Of a stretch of DNA of 64,000 bases, positions 56,201-64,000 are shown one piece after another. The position numbers and the translations under genes are program-made. Within the stretch, counting starts at the first letter, position 1, and the number at the start of each line of letters is the position of its first letter. This DNA is from Acerihabitans sp035013185 (GTDB lineage Bacteria > Pseudomonadota > Gammaproteobacteria > Enterobacterales > Enterobacteriaceae). The DNA is taken from NCBI RefSeq assembly GCF_035013185.1, contig NZ_JAYGJO010000003.1, positions 215,564 through 279,563 on the forward strand. Direction: 5' to 3'. Below the pieces are notes generated by a model. That model was not told the origin of the DNA, made no database searches, and saw only the letters and a list, made by a program, of their open reading frames with translations.

Positions 56201-56545
56201 GGTTTGCAACACCATTTGCTCCAGTTCGCTGATGGAGAGTTTGGGATTAACGTCGCTGTTTTTTGTCCGCTCCTCGGCCTGCTGATCGCGCAGTTCCTGG
56301 GTGAGTTTTGAAAAATTATCGATGGTGTTGCGATACTGGCTGGCACGTTCGGCAGAGGCCTTGCCTTCAGTGATAAAATTCAGCGCAGCCTGCAGGGTTT
56401 CTGTAATGGGTACCTGATTTTCCGTATCTTTATTGGCCTCGACAAGCTGCAAATCCTTTTTGACCTGGGATTCATCGGGGAAAGTCACGGCAAAACACGG
56501 GGCGGCAAGCCACCACCCCAGCATGATAATAATGATCAGGCGCAA
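53240..56545 (-). CDS. mscM: Mechanosensitive channel MscM (YjeP)
   Basis: A 1101-residue MscK-like channel (E. coli 1107): signal peptide, long periplasmic coiled-coil region (about residues 60-440, Gln/Leu/Glu-rich), about eleven membrane helices and a C-terminal MscS domain (GLQEIFANFISGLIILFEKP and GDSVTIREHSGNITRI). It opens at low membrane tension to release solutes on hypo-osmotic shock. It is downstream of psd by 30 bp, as in E. coli, and converges with epmA with a 4-bp overlap. Confidence 0.95.
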   Translation of the reverse strand: MRLIIIIMLGWWLAAPCFAVTFPDESQVKKDLQLVEANKDTENQVPITETLQAALNFITEGKASAERASQYRNTIDNFSKLTQELRDQQAEERTKNSDVNPKLSISELEQMVLQTSGQLLELARQMQQEQEMSREVSDSLSVLPQQQAEARRALSDVEQRLQSQNSADTSPLSRAKNTLLQAEYAARRTGVNELELAQLSANNRQELARLRMDLLKKRHDRIDTELQSLRNRLNLLRQQEAERVLERTEQLAEQSGELPSAIAHQLQLNRELSAALNEQAQRMDLIASQQRQAASQTLLVRQALNTLREQAQWLGDSPALGETLRAQVSRLPDLPKPQQLDSDMAQVRVKRLHYEALMNTLPQLTQSKQDDGSPLTAQQSKIMDAQLRTQRDLLNSLLSGYDTQILELTKLKVANSQLVEAMTEIQEAAHRYLFWVADVSPVTLAFPLHLVQDLRRLISLDTFTQLGSALIMMVTSQETLLPLFGALLLVGFSISSRRHYHAFLDRSASKVGKVTQDHFFLTLRTVFWSIVVALPLPVLWAALGYGLQNAWPYPVAVAIGDGVIATVPVLWLVMVSAHFAHPCGLFVVHLGWPIRRVARAMRYYTLSTWLIVPLIMALITFDNLNDREFSGTLGRVCFVLLCAALSLVTNNLKRAGIPLYLDKSGSGDNVFNRTLWNLLFCAPLVAALAACLGHLTTAQALLARLETSVAIWFFLLVIYHIIRRWMFIQRRRIAFDRAKQRRAEMLAQRARNEDELSLSQVNDAAAEVDEPIVDLDVISAQSLRLVRSLLTLVAFISVILLWSEIHSAFGFLENIQLWDVSSTVKGVAGIHTISLASVLIAVMALIITTQLVRNLPALLELALLQHLDLTPGTGYAITTITKYVLMLIGGLIGFSWIGVEWAKLQWLVAALGVGLGIGLQEIFANFISGLIILFEKPIRIGDSVTIREHSGNITRINTRATTITDWDHREIIMPNKAFITEQFVNWSLSDSVTRIVLTIPAPADANSEEVTYILLQAALHCPLVLDNPPPEAYLVDLQQGIMLFDLRVHAAEMGHRMPLRHQVNQLILEGYRAHGLEMPYPPFQVRMTTAKRETPATPPQV

Positions 56546-56575
56546 TCGGATTCTCTCTGGTTAAACTGCGTTAAT

Positions 56576-57445
56576 TCACGGCTGTGGGCCATCGGCCAGG
56601 TGTTCGCCCACCCGGGTCACTCTGCCGCTGTGCAGGTGATCGCCCAGTAATACACCACCGGGGGCAAAAAGATTCACCACTGTAGAACCGAGCTTAAATC
56701 GGCCCATTTCCTGGCCTTTTAACAGCACGACGGCGCCGTCTTCTTCCGCCTGCGGATAGTGCCAGCGTTTGATAATGCCTTCACGGGGCGGGGTCACCAC
56801 ACCGGACCAGACGGTTTCGATGCTGCCCACAATGGTCGCACCCACTAGAATCTGCGCCATTGGGCCGAAATCGGTGCTAAACAGGCAGATAATCCGTTCG
56901 TTGCGGGCAAATAAATTAGGGATATTAGCCGCAGTAAGCGGATTAACCGAGAACAGATCCCCTGGCACGTAGATCATCTCGCGCAAAATGCCGTTACAGG
57001 GCATATGCACTCGGTGATAGTCCCGGGGGGCCAGATAGGTGGTCACAAACGCACCGTCACGAAAATCGCCCGCCAGTTGCTCGTTACCGGCCAGCAGGGC
57101 TTCCAGACTGTACTCATGGCCTTTAGCCTGGAAAATCTGTTCACCTTTTATGGGACCGGATTGCGAAATAATGCCATCCGCCGGCATCACCAGCACGTTG
57201 GGATCGCTATTGATCGGGCGAGCCTCATCGCGCAGCGGGCGGACAAAAAAGTCATTAAAGGTCCGGTAGTCCGCCACGTCTGATTGCTGCGCTTCTTGCA
57301 TATCTACGCGATAGACCCGCACGAACACACTAATAACCAGACGGGTAAGCCAGCCGCCCTGCCGCTCGGCGCCCCAGCCGGCAAGTTGGGTTAGCCAAAG
57401 CTTGGGCAATAAATGTTGCAATGCTATTTTGATGCGATCGAGCAC
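56576..57445 (-). CDS. psd: Phosphatidylserine decarboxylase proenzyme
   Basis: A 289-residue Psd. The self-cleavage motif LGST (252-255) creates the pyruvoyl group at Ser254, and the catalytic Asp90 (MPADGII) and His147 (DYHRVHMP) are present. It makes phosphatidylethanolamine, the major membrane lipid. It is shorter than the E. coli enzyme (322) because the acidic C-terminal tail is missing; the catalytic part is complete. It is followed by mscM in one transcript. Confidence 0.96.
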   Translation of the reverse strand: MLDRIKIALQHLLPKLWLTQLAGWGAERQGGWLTRLVISVFVRVYRVDMQEAQQSDVADYRTFNDFFVRPLRDEARPINSDPNVLVMPADGIISQSGPIKGEQIFQAKGHEYSLEALLAGNEQLAGDFRDGAFVTTYLAPRDYHRVHMPCNGILREMIYVPGDLFSVNPLTAANIPNLFARNERIICLFSTDFGPMAQILVGATIVGSIETVWSGVVTPPREGIIKRWHYPQAEEDGAVVLLKGQEMGRFKLGSTVVNLFAPGGVLLGDHLHSGRVTRVGEHLADGPQP

Positions 57446-57509
57446 AGAAACCTCGTATATGTATGGAAAATAAAAACCCGAGAAATTGTAGCGACGGTCA
57501 GGATAAATG

Positions 57510-58556
57510 TCAGTGATCCGTTGCGGAAAATGATTTACGTGTTTTTACCTGCGACATGCTATCGAGAATCTGGTGATAGTTCTCAAAACGGACTTCGGCA
57601 ATCTCTCCGCGTTCAACGGCGGCGCGAATGGCGCAACCGGGATCGGTATCGTGCCGGCAGTCGCGGAATTTACAGTTGCCAAGGTAGTCCCGAAACTCAA
57701 TAAACCCTTGGGTGACCTGTTCTGGTTCCAGATGCCAGAGCCCGAATTCACGTACGCCGGGAGAGTCGATAACCTGGCCGCCGGTTTTAAAGTGGTACAT
57801 GCGTGCGGCAGTGGTGGTGTGTTGGCCGAGTCCGGAGTTATCCGAGACGGTATTGACCACAATTTTCGCCAGTTCCGGCGGTAACAGAGCATTGAGTAAA
57901 CTGGACTTGCCGACCCCGGATTGGCCGGCGAAGATGCTGATGCGGTCGGTCAGTGCCGCTTCGAGGACATCCATGCCTTCGCGCGTTTGGCTCGATACCA
58001 TGATCACCCGGTAGCCGATGTGGCTGTAGACTTCCATGGTTTTGTCCACCCAGGCGCGCGCTGTTGCATCCAGCAGGTCGATTTTATTCAGTACGATCAA
58101 GGGTTCCACTTCCACCGTTTCGCAGGCCACCAGATAGCGGTCGATGATATTTACCGACAGCTCCGGTAAAATCGCCGAAACAATGACAATCTGATTCATG
58201 TTGGCGGCGATAGGTTTTACACCGTCATAAAAATCCGGCCGGTTCAGTACCGACGTGCGCGGATGGATCGCCTCGATGATACCCTTGATACCCGAGGCCG
58301 CTTCACTGCCGGGACGCCAGACCACCCGATCGCCGGTGACGGCCGAGGCCAAGGTACGGCGCAAGTTGCAGCGATGAATAACCCCGTCCGCTGCTTCCAC
58401 GTCGGCGTGCATGCCAAAACGGCTGATAACCGTCCCATCCTGGGCTTGTCCCAGCAGGGTGTCATCCCAATCGACGCCGCGATCGGTTCGTAGGCGACGT
58501 TGGTGATTCGCCTTGACGCGACGTTGCTGGCCTATGGACAGTTTATTTTTACTCAC
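57510..58556 (-). CDS. rsgA: Ribosome small-subunit biogenesis GTPase RsgA
   Basis: A 348-residue circularly permuted GTPase: G4 NKID at 157-160 precedes G1 GQSGVGKSS at 211-219, then G3 DSPGVRE. The C-terminal zinc site is Cys295, Cys300, His302, Cys308. It assists maturation of the 30S subunit. It is divergent from orn across 103 bp and lies 64 bp upstream of psd, as in E. coli. Confidence 0.97.
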   Translation of the reverse strand: MSKNKLSIGQQRRVKANHQRRLRTDRGVDWDDTLLGQAQDGTVISRFGMHADVEAADGVIHRCNLRRTLASAVTGDRVVWRPGSEAASGIKGIIEAIHPRTSVLNRPDFYDGVKPIAANMNQIVIVSAILPELSVNIIDRYLVACETVEVEPLIVLNKIDLLDATARAWVDKTMEVYSHIGYRVIMVSSQTREGMDVLEAALTDRISIFAGQSGVGKSSLLNALLPPELAKIVVNTVSDNSGLGQHTTTAARMYHFKTGGQVIDSPGVREFGLWHLEPEQVTQGFIEFRDYLGNCKFRDCRHDTDPGCAIRAAVERGEIAEVRFENYHQILDSMSQVKTRKSFSATDH

Positions 58557-58659
58557 CGTGCCTCACTTGTTGCTCATGAATCGCCCGCGGCGATGAAAAC
58601 GTCTATGATACACAGTATTCTAACAGAAACGCCGTAAAACCCTTTGCAACGAGAAAATC

Positions 58660-59205
58660 ATGCCGGTAAATGAGAACAACCTGATTTGGATCGATCTTGA
58701 AATGACTGGGCTGGATCCTGAACGTGATCGCATTATTGAAATTGCCTCCTTGGTCACAGACGCCAATCTTGTCATCCTGGCTGAAGGCCCGGTATTGGCT
58801 ATTCATCAATCCCAGGCCCAGATGGACCTGATGGATGATTGGAATGTACGCACGCATACTGGCAGTGGCCTGGTGGAACGGGTCAAGGCCAGTACGCTGA
58901 CCGAGGACGACGCGGTGGATCACACCCTGGCGTTTTTACAGCAGTGGGTGCCCGCCGGGAAATCGCCCATATGCGGCAACAGCATTGGCCAGGATCGTCG
59001 TTTCCTGTTCCGTTATATGCCACGCCTGGAAGCCTACTTCCACTACCGCTACCTTGATGTCAGTACTCTCAAGGAGTTGGCCCGGCGCTGGAAGCCGGAG
59101 ATCCTGGTAGGTTTAACCAAAAAAGGGTCCCACCAGGCGCTTGACGATATCCGCGAGTCGGTGGCTGAACTGGCATACTATCGGGAACATTTTATTCGTC
59201 TTTAA
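58660..59205 (+). CDS. orn: Oligoribonuclease
   Basis: A 181-residue DEDDh 3'-5' exonuclease: Asp12 and Glu14 in IWIDLEMTGLD, then GNSIGQDRRFL and the HQALDDIRESV motif. It degrades RNA dinucleotides and pGpG, an essential final step of RNA turnover. ATG at 58660 with ACGAGA upstream. Position next to rsgA and before glycine tRNA genes is conserved. Confidence 0.97.
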   Translation: MPVNENNLIWIDLEMTGLDPERDRIIEIASLVTDANLVILAEGPVLAIHQSQAQMDLMDDWNVRTHTGSGLVERVKASTLTEDDAVDHTLAFLQQWVPAGKSPICGNSIGQDRRFLFRYMPRLEAYFHYRYLDVSTLKELARRWKPEILVGLTKKGSHQALDDIRESVAELAYYREHFIRL

Positions 59206-59297
59206 GTTATTCCAGTGTAACCGCCGCTCGGAAATCCATCATTTTGCTGGTTTTATCGACACTTGAGCAAAAAGAACAGATTTTTCCGTCCGGGGGC

Positions 59298-59325
59298 TTG
59301 CAGCGAAAACCAATTCTCGTATAAT
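59298..59325 (+). promoter_or_regulatory. Sigma-70 promoter of the tRNA-Gly operon
   Basis: TTGCAG (59298-59303) and TATAAT (59320-59325) with a 16-bp spacer, followed by a GC-rich discriminator GCGCTCCCC typical of stringently controlled stable-RNA promoters. It lies 70 bp before the first tRNA-Gly. Confidence 0.85.
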
Positions 59326-59395
59326 GCGCTCCCCGTACCGGTGCAAAAATGTATTGCCGTAATAAGTACAAACGATAAGTACGGAATAAAAAAAA

Positions 59396-59470
59396 GCGGG
59401 AATAGCTCAGTGGTAGAGCACAACCTTGCCAAGGTTGGGGTCGCGAGTTCGAGCCTCGTTTCCCGCTCCA
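59396..59470 (+). tRNA. glyV: tRNA-Gly (GCC), first copy
   Basis: 75 nt with encoded CCA. The acceptor stem GCGGGAA/TTCCCGC, anticodon GCC at 59428-59430 and T-arm GTTCGAGCC are complete. The D-loop is one base shorter than in E. coli glyV. In E. coli three copies (glyV, glyX, glyY) follow orn; here there are two. Confidence 0.97.
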
Positions 59471-59519
59471 AACGTTACCCTCAGGGGGACGTGTCAGTAA
59501 CGGTACGGTCGATAAAAAA

Positions 59520-59594
59520 GCGGGAATAGCTCAGTGGTAGAGCACAACCTTGCCAAGGTTGGGGTCGCGAGTTCGAGCCTCGTTTCCCGCTCCA
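59520..59594 (+). tRNA. glyX: tRNA-Gly (GCC), second copy
   Basis: Identical in all 75 bases to the first copy, 49 bp downstream and on the same transcript. Followed by a strong terminator. Synteny with E. coli ends here. Confidence 0.97.
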
Positions 59595-59634
59595 GTTTAT
59601 GATCTACAGACAGGCACTACGTCTGTAACTCTTT

Positions 59635-59661
59635 AAAAAAGGACCTTAGGGTCCTTTTTTT
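59635..59661 (+). terminator. Rho-independent terminator of the tRNA-Gly operon
   Basis: AAAAAAGGACC, a 3-base loop TTA, and GGGTCC followed by seven T residues. Confidence 0.9.
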
Positions 59662-59784
59662 GTGGTTCCACTGAGTTGACCTCATTCCTGAGTGGGCTTG
59701 CGAAGCGGTATCAGCGAGCGCGAGATCGGTAAAAAGGGGGGGGGCGTGGGTGATCCTAGTCCGTTGGCGCAGGTCATCATCTGG

Positions 59785-60501
59785 TCAAGCAAAGCGGTTC
59801 ACAAAATCCAGCAGCAGGCGCCTGGCCCAGATCGGTTTTTCCCCCAGTTGCCGCATCTCGTCCACATCCCGACCCAGTCGTTTTAACGCGGTCTCATTGC
59901 GACTTATACATGCCAGCATGGTATCCGCCGTAAATTCCGGATGAAACTGCGAAGAAAGCACGCGATCGCTATAACGAATGATCTGGCAGTGGTCCATGTC
60001 TGATGTCGCCAGTACCTGCGCCCCCACTGGCGGGACCAACACCGACTGTTTGTGTGTCAGGTAAGCGGTAAAGTGTGAAGGGAACGATCCCAATAATGCG
60101 TCGTCTTGCGCTTGTGCGGTTAATGTCACCGGCAGAAGCCCCATTTCCAAGCCGTTCGGATTATCACCCACCGTACCGCCCAGCGCATGCGCCAATAACT
60201 GATGCCCGTAACAAATCCCCAGCATAGGCATGCCGGCGTGAAAAGCGTCTCGTAGCCAGGCCCCGGTGCGCTCACTCCATGGTAGTCGATCGGTCACCAT
60301 TGCCCAGGAGCCGGAGATCATCACCGCCGACACTTCGGCATAAGCGGGAAGCGCGAGTCCAAGATCGGGGCGTACAAGATGAATAGGGTATCCAAGCTCC
60401 GCCAGCGCGGCGTTAAACCAATCAGCTTGTTCGCCCACTTGTGCTGCTATTTCCTGCGGGGGTTCTCCCAGTTGAAGCAGTAATAATGGTTTCTTACGCA
60501 T
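59785..60501 (-). CDS. Class I glutamine amidotransferase domain protein
   Basis: A 238-residue stand-alone class I amidotransferase like the GMP-synthase glutaminase domain. The catalytic cysteine is Cys97 in GICYGHQLLA, with His187 and Glu189 in QFHPEF, so the triad is complete. Such free-standing proteins (YfeJ-like) are often gamma-glutamyl hydrolases or of unknown role. No synthetase partner lies nearby. It is on the minus strand, opposite to ansB, with a 451-bp spacer. Confidence 0.88.
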   Translation of the reverse strand: MRKKPLLLLQLGEPPQEIAAQVGEQADWFNAALAELGYPIHLVRPDLGLALPAYAEVSAVMISGSWAMVTDRLPWSERTGAWLRDAFHAGMPMLGICYGHQLLAHALGGTVGDNPNGLEMGLLPVTLTAQAQDDALLGSFPSHFTAYLTHKQSVLVPPVGAQVLATSDMDHCQIIRYSDRVLSSQFHPEFTADTMLACISRNETALKRLGRDVDEMRQLGEKPIWARRLLLDFVNRFA

Positions 60502-60952
60502 TTTACCTCTATCTGATCTGACTAATCGACAATAATAGCCTGACGTACCCGCGCGTTACCATTGACAGGCCATACCGGCAGGTTATTTGTTACCCGGCTA
60601 GCAAGCGTCCTTGAATCAGCTTTTCTTATCACCACCAAACGACCTAGGCCACATCTGGCTGTTACCGCGTCGATTTAGCATTTTTGTATCAGTGCCTGCA
60701 ATCGTTGGCCGTTTGTGTCAGCAGGTAAGATCATGGGTGATCGATTTTATTGGCTACTCCGTCCCGCCTCATTCTAATGACGTTAGTGATGCACAATCCG
60801 TTCCTGTGCACTATTTTGGCGCGAGCTATCATAAAACTCCCACATAAATATCCAGCTAATGATTTTTTTGGTATACATAATATACAAAAAAAGGCATCGA
60901 TTTTGCATTACATGCCCGCGTATCTACATAATCCTCCTGGAGAAAAATTATA
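60502..60952. other. Divergent spacer upstream of ansB
   Basis: 451 bp without a convincing gene; short frames at 60611-60953 have no family. It should hold the promoters of the amidotransferase gene and of ansB; I see no confident FNR or CRP site. CCTGGAG precedes ansB. Confidence 0.4.
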
Positions 60953-61996
60953 ATGAGATTGAATGCATTTTTGGCAACCGTGTTACTCATAATAAGTACC
61001 TGCGCGTTAAGCGCTACCAAAATTCCTCATATAGTGATACTGGCAACGGGCGGAACCATTGCCGGTTCGGCCGCCAGTAATACCCAAACTACGGGTTATA
61101 AAGCTGGCGCACTTGGTGTGGACACCCTGATTAACGCAGTGCCGGAAGTTAAGAAAATTGCCGATGTCACTGGGGAGCAAATTGCCAACATTGGCAGCGA
61201 AAACATGACCAGTGACGTCATTCTTAAACTGTCTAAGCGGGTAAACGAGCTTTTAGCGCGGGACGATGTCGATGGCGTGGTGATTACGCATGGTACCGAT
61301 ACGCTTGATGAAACCCCCTATTTTCTTAACCTAACGGTGAAAAGTAATAAGCCTGTAGTGTTTACCGCATCGATGCGTCCTGCTACTGCCATTAGTGCGG
61401 ATGGCCCGATGAACCTGTTAGAAGCGGTTACTGTGGCCGCCGATCCTGATGCCAAAGGCCGTGGTGTCATGGTGGTGCTAAATGACCGAATCGGTGCTGC
61501 ACGGTTTATGACCAAAACCAATGCCACAACGCTAGATACCTTTAAGGCACCGGAAGAGGGTTACCTCGGGGTCATTGTGGGGGGTAAACCACAATTTGAA
61601 ACACGCGTAGATAAAATCCATACTCTGCGTTCTGTATTCGACGTGCGCAACGTTAAACAGCTACCACAAGTGGTAATCATCTATGGTTACCAGGACGATC
61701 CAGAATATGTTTATGATGCTGCCATTGCCCATCACGCGGATGGCATCGTGTATGCGGGTACCGGTGCGGGCTCTGTGTCTGTGCGCAGCGATGCCGGCAT
61801 TAAAAAAGCGGAAAAAGCCGGCATTATCGTGGTGCGAGCATCGCGCACCGGCAGTGGTGTGGTCCCCCCTGATGCTGGACAGCCTGGTCTTGTCGCCGAC
61901 TCTCTTAACCCGGCAAAAGCGCGTATTTTGCTGATGACTGCGCTAACCCAGACGCACAACCCCGAACTGATCCAGCAATTCTTCCATACTTACTAA
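60953..61996 (+). CDS. ansB: Periplasmic L-asparaginase II
   Basis: A 347-residue type II asparaginase. Signal peptide MRLNAFLATVLLIISTCALS is followed by the first catalytic motif ATGGTIAGSA (nucleophile Thr32) and the second HGTDTLDET (Thr115, Asp116). The tetrameric enzyme hydrolyses asparagine to aspartate in the periplasm; aspartate could feed AspA. It ends at a strong terminator. Flanking genes give no further context. Confidence 0.94.
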   Translation: MRLNAFLATVLLIISTCALSATKIPHIVILATGGTIAGSAASNTQTTGYKAGALGVDTLINAVPEVKKIADVTGEQIANIGSENMTSDVILKLSKRVNELLARDDVDGVVITHGTDTLDETPYFLNLTVKSNKPVVFTASMRPATAISADGPMNLLEAVTVAADPDAKGRGVMVVLNDRIGAARFMTKTNATTLDTFKAPEEGYLGVIVGGKPQFETRVDKIHTLRSVFDVRNVKQLPQVVIIYGYQDDPEYVYDAAIAHHADGIVYAGTGAGSVSVRSDAGIKKAEKAGIIVVRASRTGSGVVPPDAGQPGLVADSLNPAKARILLMTALTQTHNPELIQQFFHTY

Positions 61997-62004
61997 TATG
62001 CTTA

Positions 62005-62037
62005 GCCGCCTTATGTCATCAATAAGGCGGCAATTTT
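62005..62037 (+). terminator. Rho-independent terminator of ansB
   Basis: GCCGCCTTAT (62005-62014) and ATAAGGCGGC (62022-62031) form a perfect 10-bp stem, followed by AATTTTTTC. Confidence 0.92.
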
Positions 62038-62709
62038 TTCAGTTCATGCCCCACGATCTGTCATGTAGCAATGCCAACAGCGTTTATTTTGTTATGCCGC
62101 TAAGGGACGGGATGGCGAAGCTATACCCGTCATGCTGTACCTTGCAGGTTCCTTGTGTCGCTTCTCGCTGACTAACCGTCAATAATCCTAAACACCCTGT
62201 TTGTGGTTAGTCATTAATGAGACGTGCATATTGCGCTGTTAATATTCCATTATACGTAACGTGGTTAGAAATTTATTTTGGAATTAATACGGTAAGATTT
62301 TGCTTAATTATGTCGGATTACGTTCCCATTAAAATAATCTGGATATGCCTATCGTACTTCAGTTTACAAAGGTGTTGGCCATATTTGGTGTTTCCCTAAA
62401 ATAAAGTTATTTAAGACATAAACCAATAGAATAGTGTTTAATTATGTGGTAAGTGAGATATTGTTTTTTTAGTTTATGTTAATTTATCATTTTGATTATA
62501 TTGATTTTATATTTTAATTTGGTGAGTTTGGTCAGTGGATAAGGCTTATTTTTTTTTGCTAGATATTGCGGCGGTGTTTAAACACCAGTCAAAAGGTTTT
62601 GTCATAATGTTGTCATTGAAATTACGTTATTTCCATTTATCGTAGATTGGGCGAGTGAACGGTGAAGTTCGCTGCTTATTGACCACGCTTCTTTAGGAGA
62701 ATCCATGTT
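62038..62709. other. AT-rich intergenic region
   Basis: 672 bp, strongly AT-rich in 62380-62530. A 60-codon frame (62217-62399) has no ribosome site or recognised family and is not called. AGGAGAATCC precedes the next gene. Nothing else recognised. Confidence 0.5.
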
Positions 62710-63279
62710 ATGAATCGTTATCTACCTGCCGTTATTTCAATATGTTGGTGTTTATGCACACCGGCTATTGCGGCGATGGAAGCCCCTACGGGCATTTTTA
62801 TCCTTATTGAACAACGTATGCAGTTAATGAAGGATGTGGCCGGTTATAAAGCGCAGCAACATTTGCCCATTGAGGATGAAAAACAGGAGGAAAAAGTGCT
62901 GGAGAACATCCGGCGACAATCCATAGTGCTGGGGTTGGACCCAACCGGCACCCGGCGTTTATACGTGGCGTTGATTAACGCCAGCAAGGCGATCCAATAT
63001 CGCTATCGCGCCGAATGGCTGGCCACGCCGGAGACGGATTGGACGCCTCGTTCGTTAAATAATGAGGTGCGGCCAAGGTTGGTGACACTTGATGACGCGC
63101 TGTTGAAGGGAATAAAAAACTACCTGAGCCATGGCGGTACGCTGGCCACGCAGCAACAGCAGCGCGATGTGCTCCAGCACATCCAGGTGCGGTTTTTATC
63201 CGAAACCGACAAGTTACGTATTTACCAGGCATTGTCCGAGGTTCATCTGGCGGTAAATTCAGCCTCCCGCCATACCTAA
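62710..63279 (+). CDS. Secreted (periplasmic) chorismate mutase, AroQ gamma class
   Basis: A 189-residue protein with signal peptide (MNRYLPAVISICWCLCTPAIAA, cleavage after AIAA) and an all-helical chorismate mutase domain: LIEQRMQLMKDVAGYKAQQ, EDEKQEEKVLENIRRQS and IKNYLSHGG. The AroQ active-site Arg, Lys and Glu in the first helix segments are present. It converts chorismate to prephenate outside the cytoplasm; the physiological role in enterobacteria is unclear. A strong hairpin lies just downstream. Confidence 0.85.
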   Translation: MNRYLPAVISICWCLCTPAIAAMEAPTGIFILIEQRMQLMKDVAGYKAQQHLPIEDEKQEEKVLENIRRQSIVLGLDPTGTRRLYVALINASKAIQYRYRAEWLATPETDWTPRSLNNEVRPRLVTLDDALLKGIKNYLSHGGTLATQQQQRDVLQHIQVRFLSETDKLRIYQALSEVHLAVNSASRHT

Positions 63280-63288
63280 TAATCTAGC

Positions 63289-63320
63289 ATGGGCAAAGGG
63301 GTGGGAGGCCCTTTGCCCAT
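63289..63320. repeat. Strong inverted repeat between convergent genes
   Basis: ATGGGCAAAGGG (63289-63300) and CCCTTTGCCCAT (63309-63320) are perfect 12-bp inverted repeats around an 8-base loop. There is no adjacent U-run, so it is either a transcript-stabilising hairpin or an unusual terminator shared by both convergent genes. Confidence 0.7.
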
Positions 63321-63363
63321 TGTCGACGGTGAGCGACTTGTGTGGGTGTTGATGGGTTCTTGG

Positions 63364-63576
63364 CTAACTTTTGGCTGTGGTGGTTTTATTCTGAGCGGCT
63401 TTTTTCGCCATATGATGGCCAACGGCGCATCCTGCGGCCATTCCCGCCAAGGTGTGTTTGACCGCATGGCCGGCCAGACCACCGACGATAGCACCTTTGA
63501 TACAACCGGCCGCCTGGGCGATAGGGGCGCTACAGAGTGCCGTGAGCAATATCAGTAATGCAGTGCAGTGTTTCAT
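63364..63576 (-). CDS. Small exported glycine-rich protein
   Basis: A 70-residue protein with a clear signal peptide (MKHCTALLILLTALCSAPIAQA) and a mature part of about 47 residues: CIKGAIVGGLAGHAVKHTLAG and GCAVGHHMAKKAAQ. The GxxxG-rich helix with two cysteines resembles glycine-zipper periplasmic proteins of unknown function. It converges with the chorismate mutase gene. Start ATG at 63576; AGAAGACACG upstream gives a weak ribosome site. Confidence 0.7.
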   Translation of the reverse strand: MKHCTALLILLTALCSAPIAQAAGCIKGAIVGGLAGHAVKHTLAGMAAGCAVGHHMAKKAAQNKTTTAKS

Positions 63577-63764
63577 CGTGTCTTCTCTATATTGATACTA
63601 ATATTATGATCAGCCGCTCGCAGGCCGCCAACGGGACACTCAGCATAAAGCCTAGCCAAAAAATTTCAGTAAATTTATGTAACAATGTTACGGCCCAATC
63701 CGACCACTTATTACCCGTCATTTTCAAGCTAGTTGTTGTCTTTTTATGCCACCCGTCGTTGCTT

Positions 63765-64000
63765 TTACGGGTTTAGTGATACTGATCCCTCGGGGTTCCA
63801 GTTCCTTGTTTCCCGCGACCAGCGTGCCGGATTCTGTCTTCGGGCTTTTTCATACCGTGCTTTGCGCTGCGTCACGATCTCGACATCCCGTTGCTGATGC
63901 TTGTCATCCGGCGTCACTCGTCCCCCCCCGTCGTCCCAGAGGGCTGTCAATCCGCTTTTCGCATCCAGTGAATGCTGTTATCACCGGAGGACGGATCAAA
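63765..64000 (-). pseudogene. IS3-like transposase C-terminal remnant at window edge
   Basis: The minus-strand frame ending at 63765 reads VTPDDKHQQRDVEIVTQRK and NPARWSRETRNWNPEGSVSL, matching the extreme C-terminus of IS3-family OrfB transposases of the RWS-x-R-x-W-x-P type. Further upstream the frame is broken by a stop and a run of eight G, and the piece FDPSSGDNSIHWMRK is in another phase, so the gene is already damaged within the window. The remaining element lies beyond 64000. Confidence 0.7.

Overview
The window looks like chromosomal DNA of an enterobacterium (Enterobacterales). The block from 41.1 to 59.6 kb follows the Escherichia coli 94-minute order: pheU, yjdC, dsbD, cutA, aspA, fxsA, groESL, yjeI, epmB, efp, ecnAB, blc, epmA, then mscM, psd, rsgA, orn and glycine tRNAs. 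The many broken genes and IS stubs elsewhere resemble Sodalis-like or other accessory-rich relatives, but the sequence alone does not fix the genus.

Layout. 1-2.5 kb: the end of an FAD monooxygenase gene, a divergent SDR/AraC pair and an IS3-type relic. 2.6-17.2 kb: a minus-strand type VI secretion (T6SS) module: vgrG with a transthyretin-like tail, a Tle5-type phospholipase D effector, two near-identical Sel1 lipoproteins (probable immunity proteins), small membrane proteins, PAAR, a 383-residue membrane protein, a TssM without a recognisable Walker A motif, tssF and tssG. Sheath, baseplate-rest, ATPase and tssJ/L genes are absent from the window. 17.9-23.7 kb: a DapF-like protein with serine at both catalytic cysteine positions, and a beta-glucoside (arbutin/salicin/cellobiose) ascG-ascB-ascF locus in an order different from E. 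coli.

24-41 kb: a mosaic of probably acquired genes: MFS transporters, an erythromycin-esterase-like protein, a secreted alpha/beta hydrolase with a membrane-anchored AraC regulator, an SDR/esterase/TetR block, a YjfB-family small protein, a frameshifted aminotransferase, and a SnoaL/AraC pair. Interspersed are stubs of IS1, IS110, IS30, a serine recombinase, an AbiEii toxin and a P4-type integrase. The integrase relic lies about 630 bp from an intact tRNA-Phe gene, which suggests that at least the adjacent DNA entered at that tRNA.

41.1-59.6 kb is core housekeeping: disulfide transfer, aspartase, the heat-shock chaperonin with a clear sigma-32 promoter, the EF-P beta-lysylation pair EpmA/EpmB with EF-P itself, entericidins, outer-membrane lipocalin, mechanosensitive channel, phosphatidylserine decarboxylase, ribosome GTPase and oligoribonuclease. 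Compared with E. coli, dcuA (between aspA and cutA) and sugE-ampC-frdABCD (between ecnB/blc and epmA) are missing from their usual places. Synteny breaks again after two identical tRNA-Gly genes. The last 4.4 kb carries a class I glutamine amidotransferase, periplasmic asparaginase II, secreted chorismate mutase, a small glycine-rich exported protein and another IS relic at the edge.
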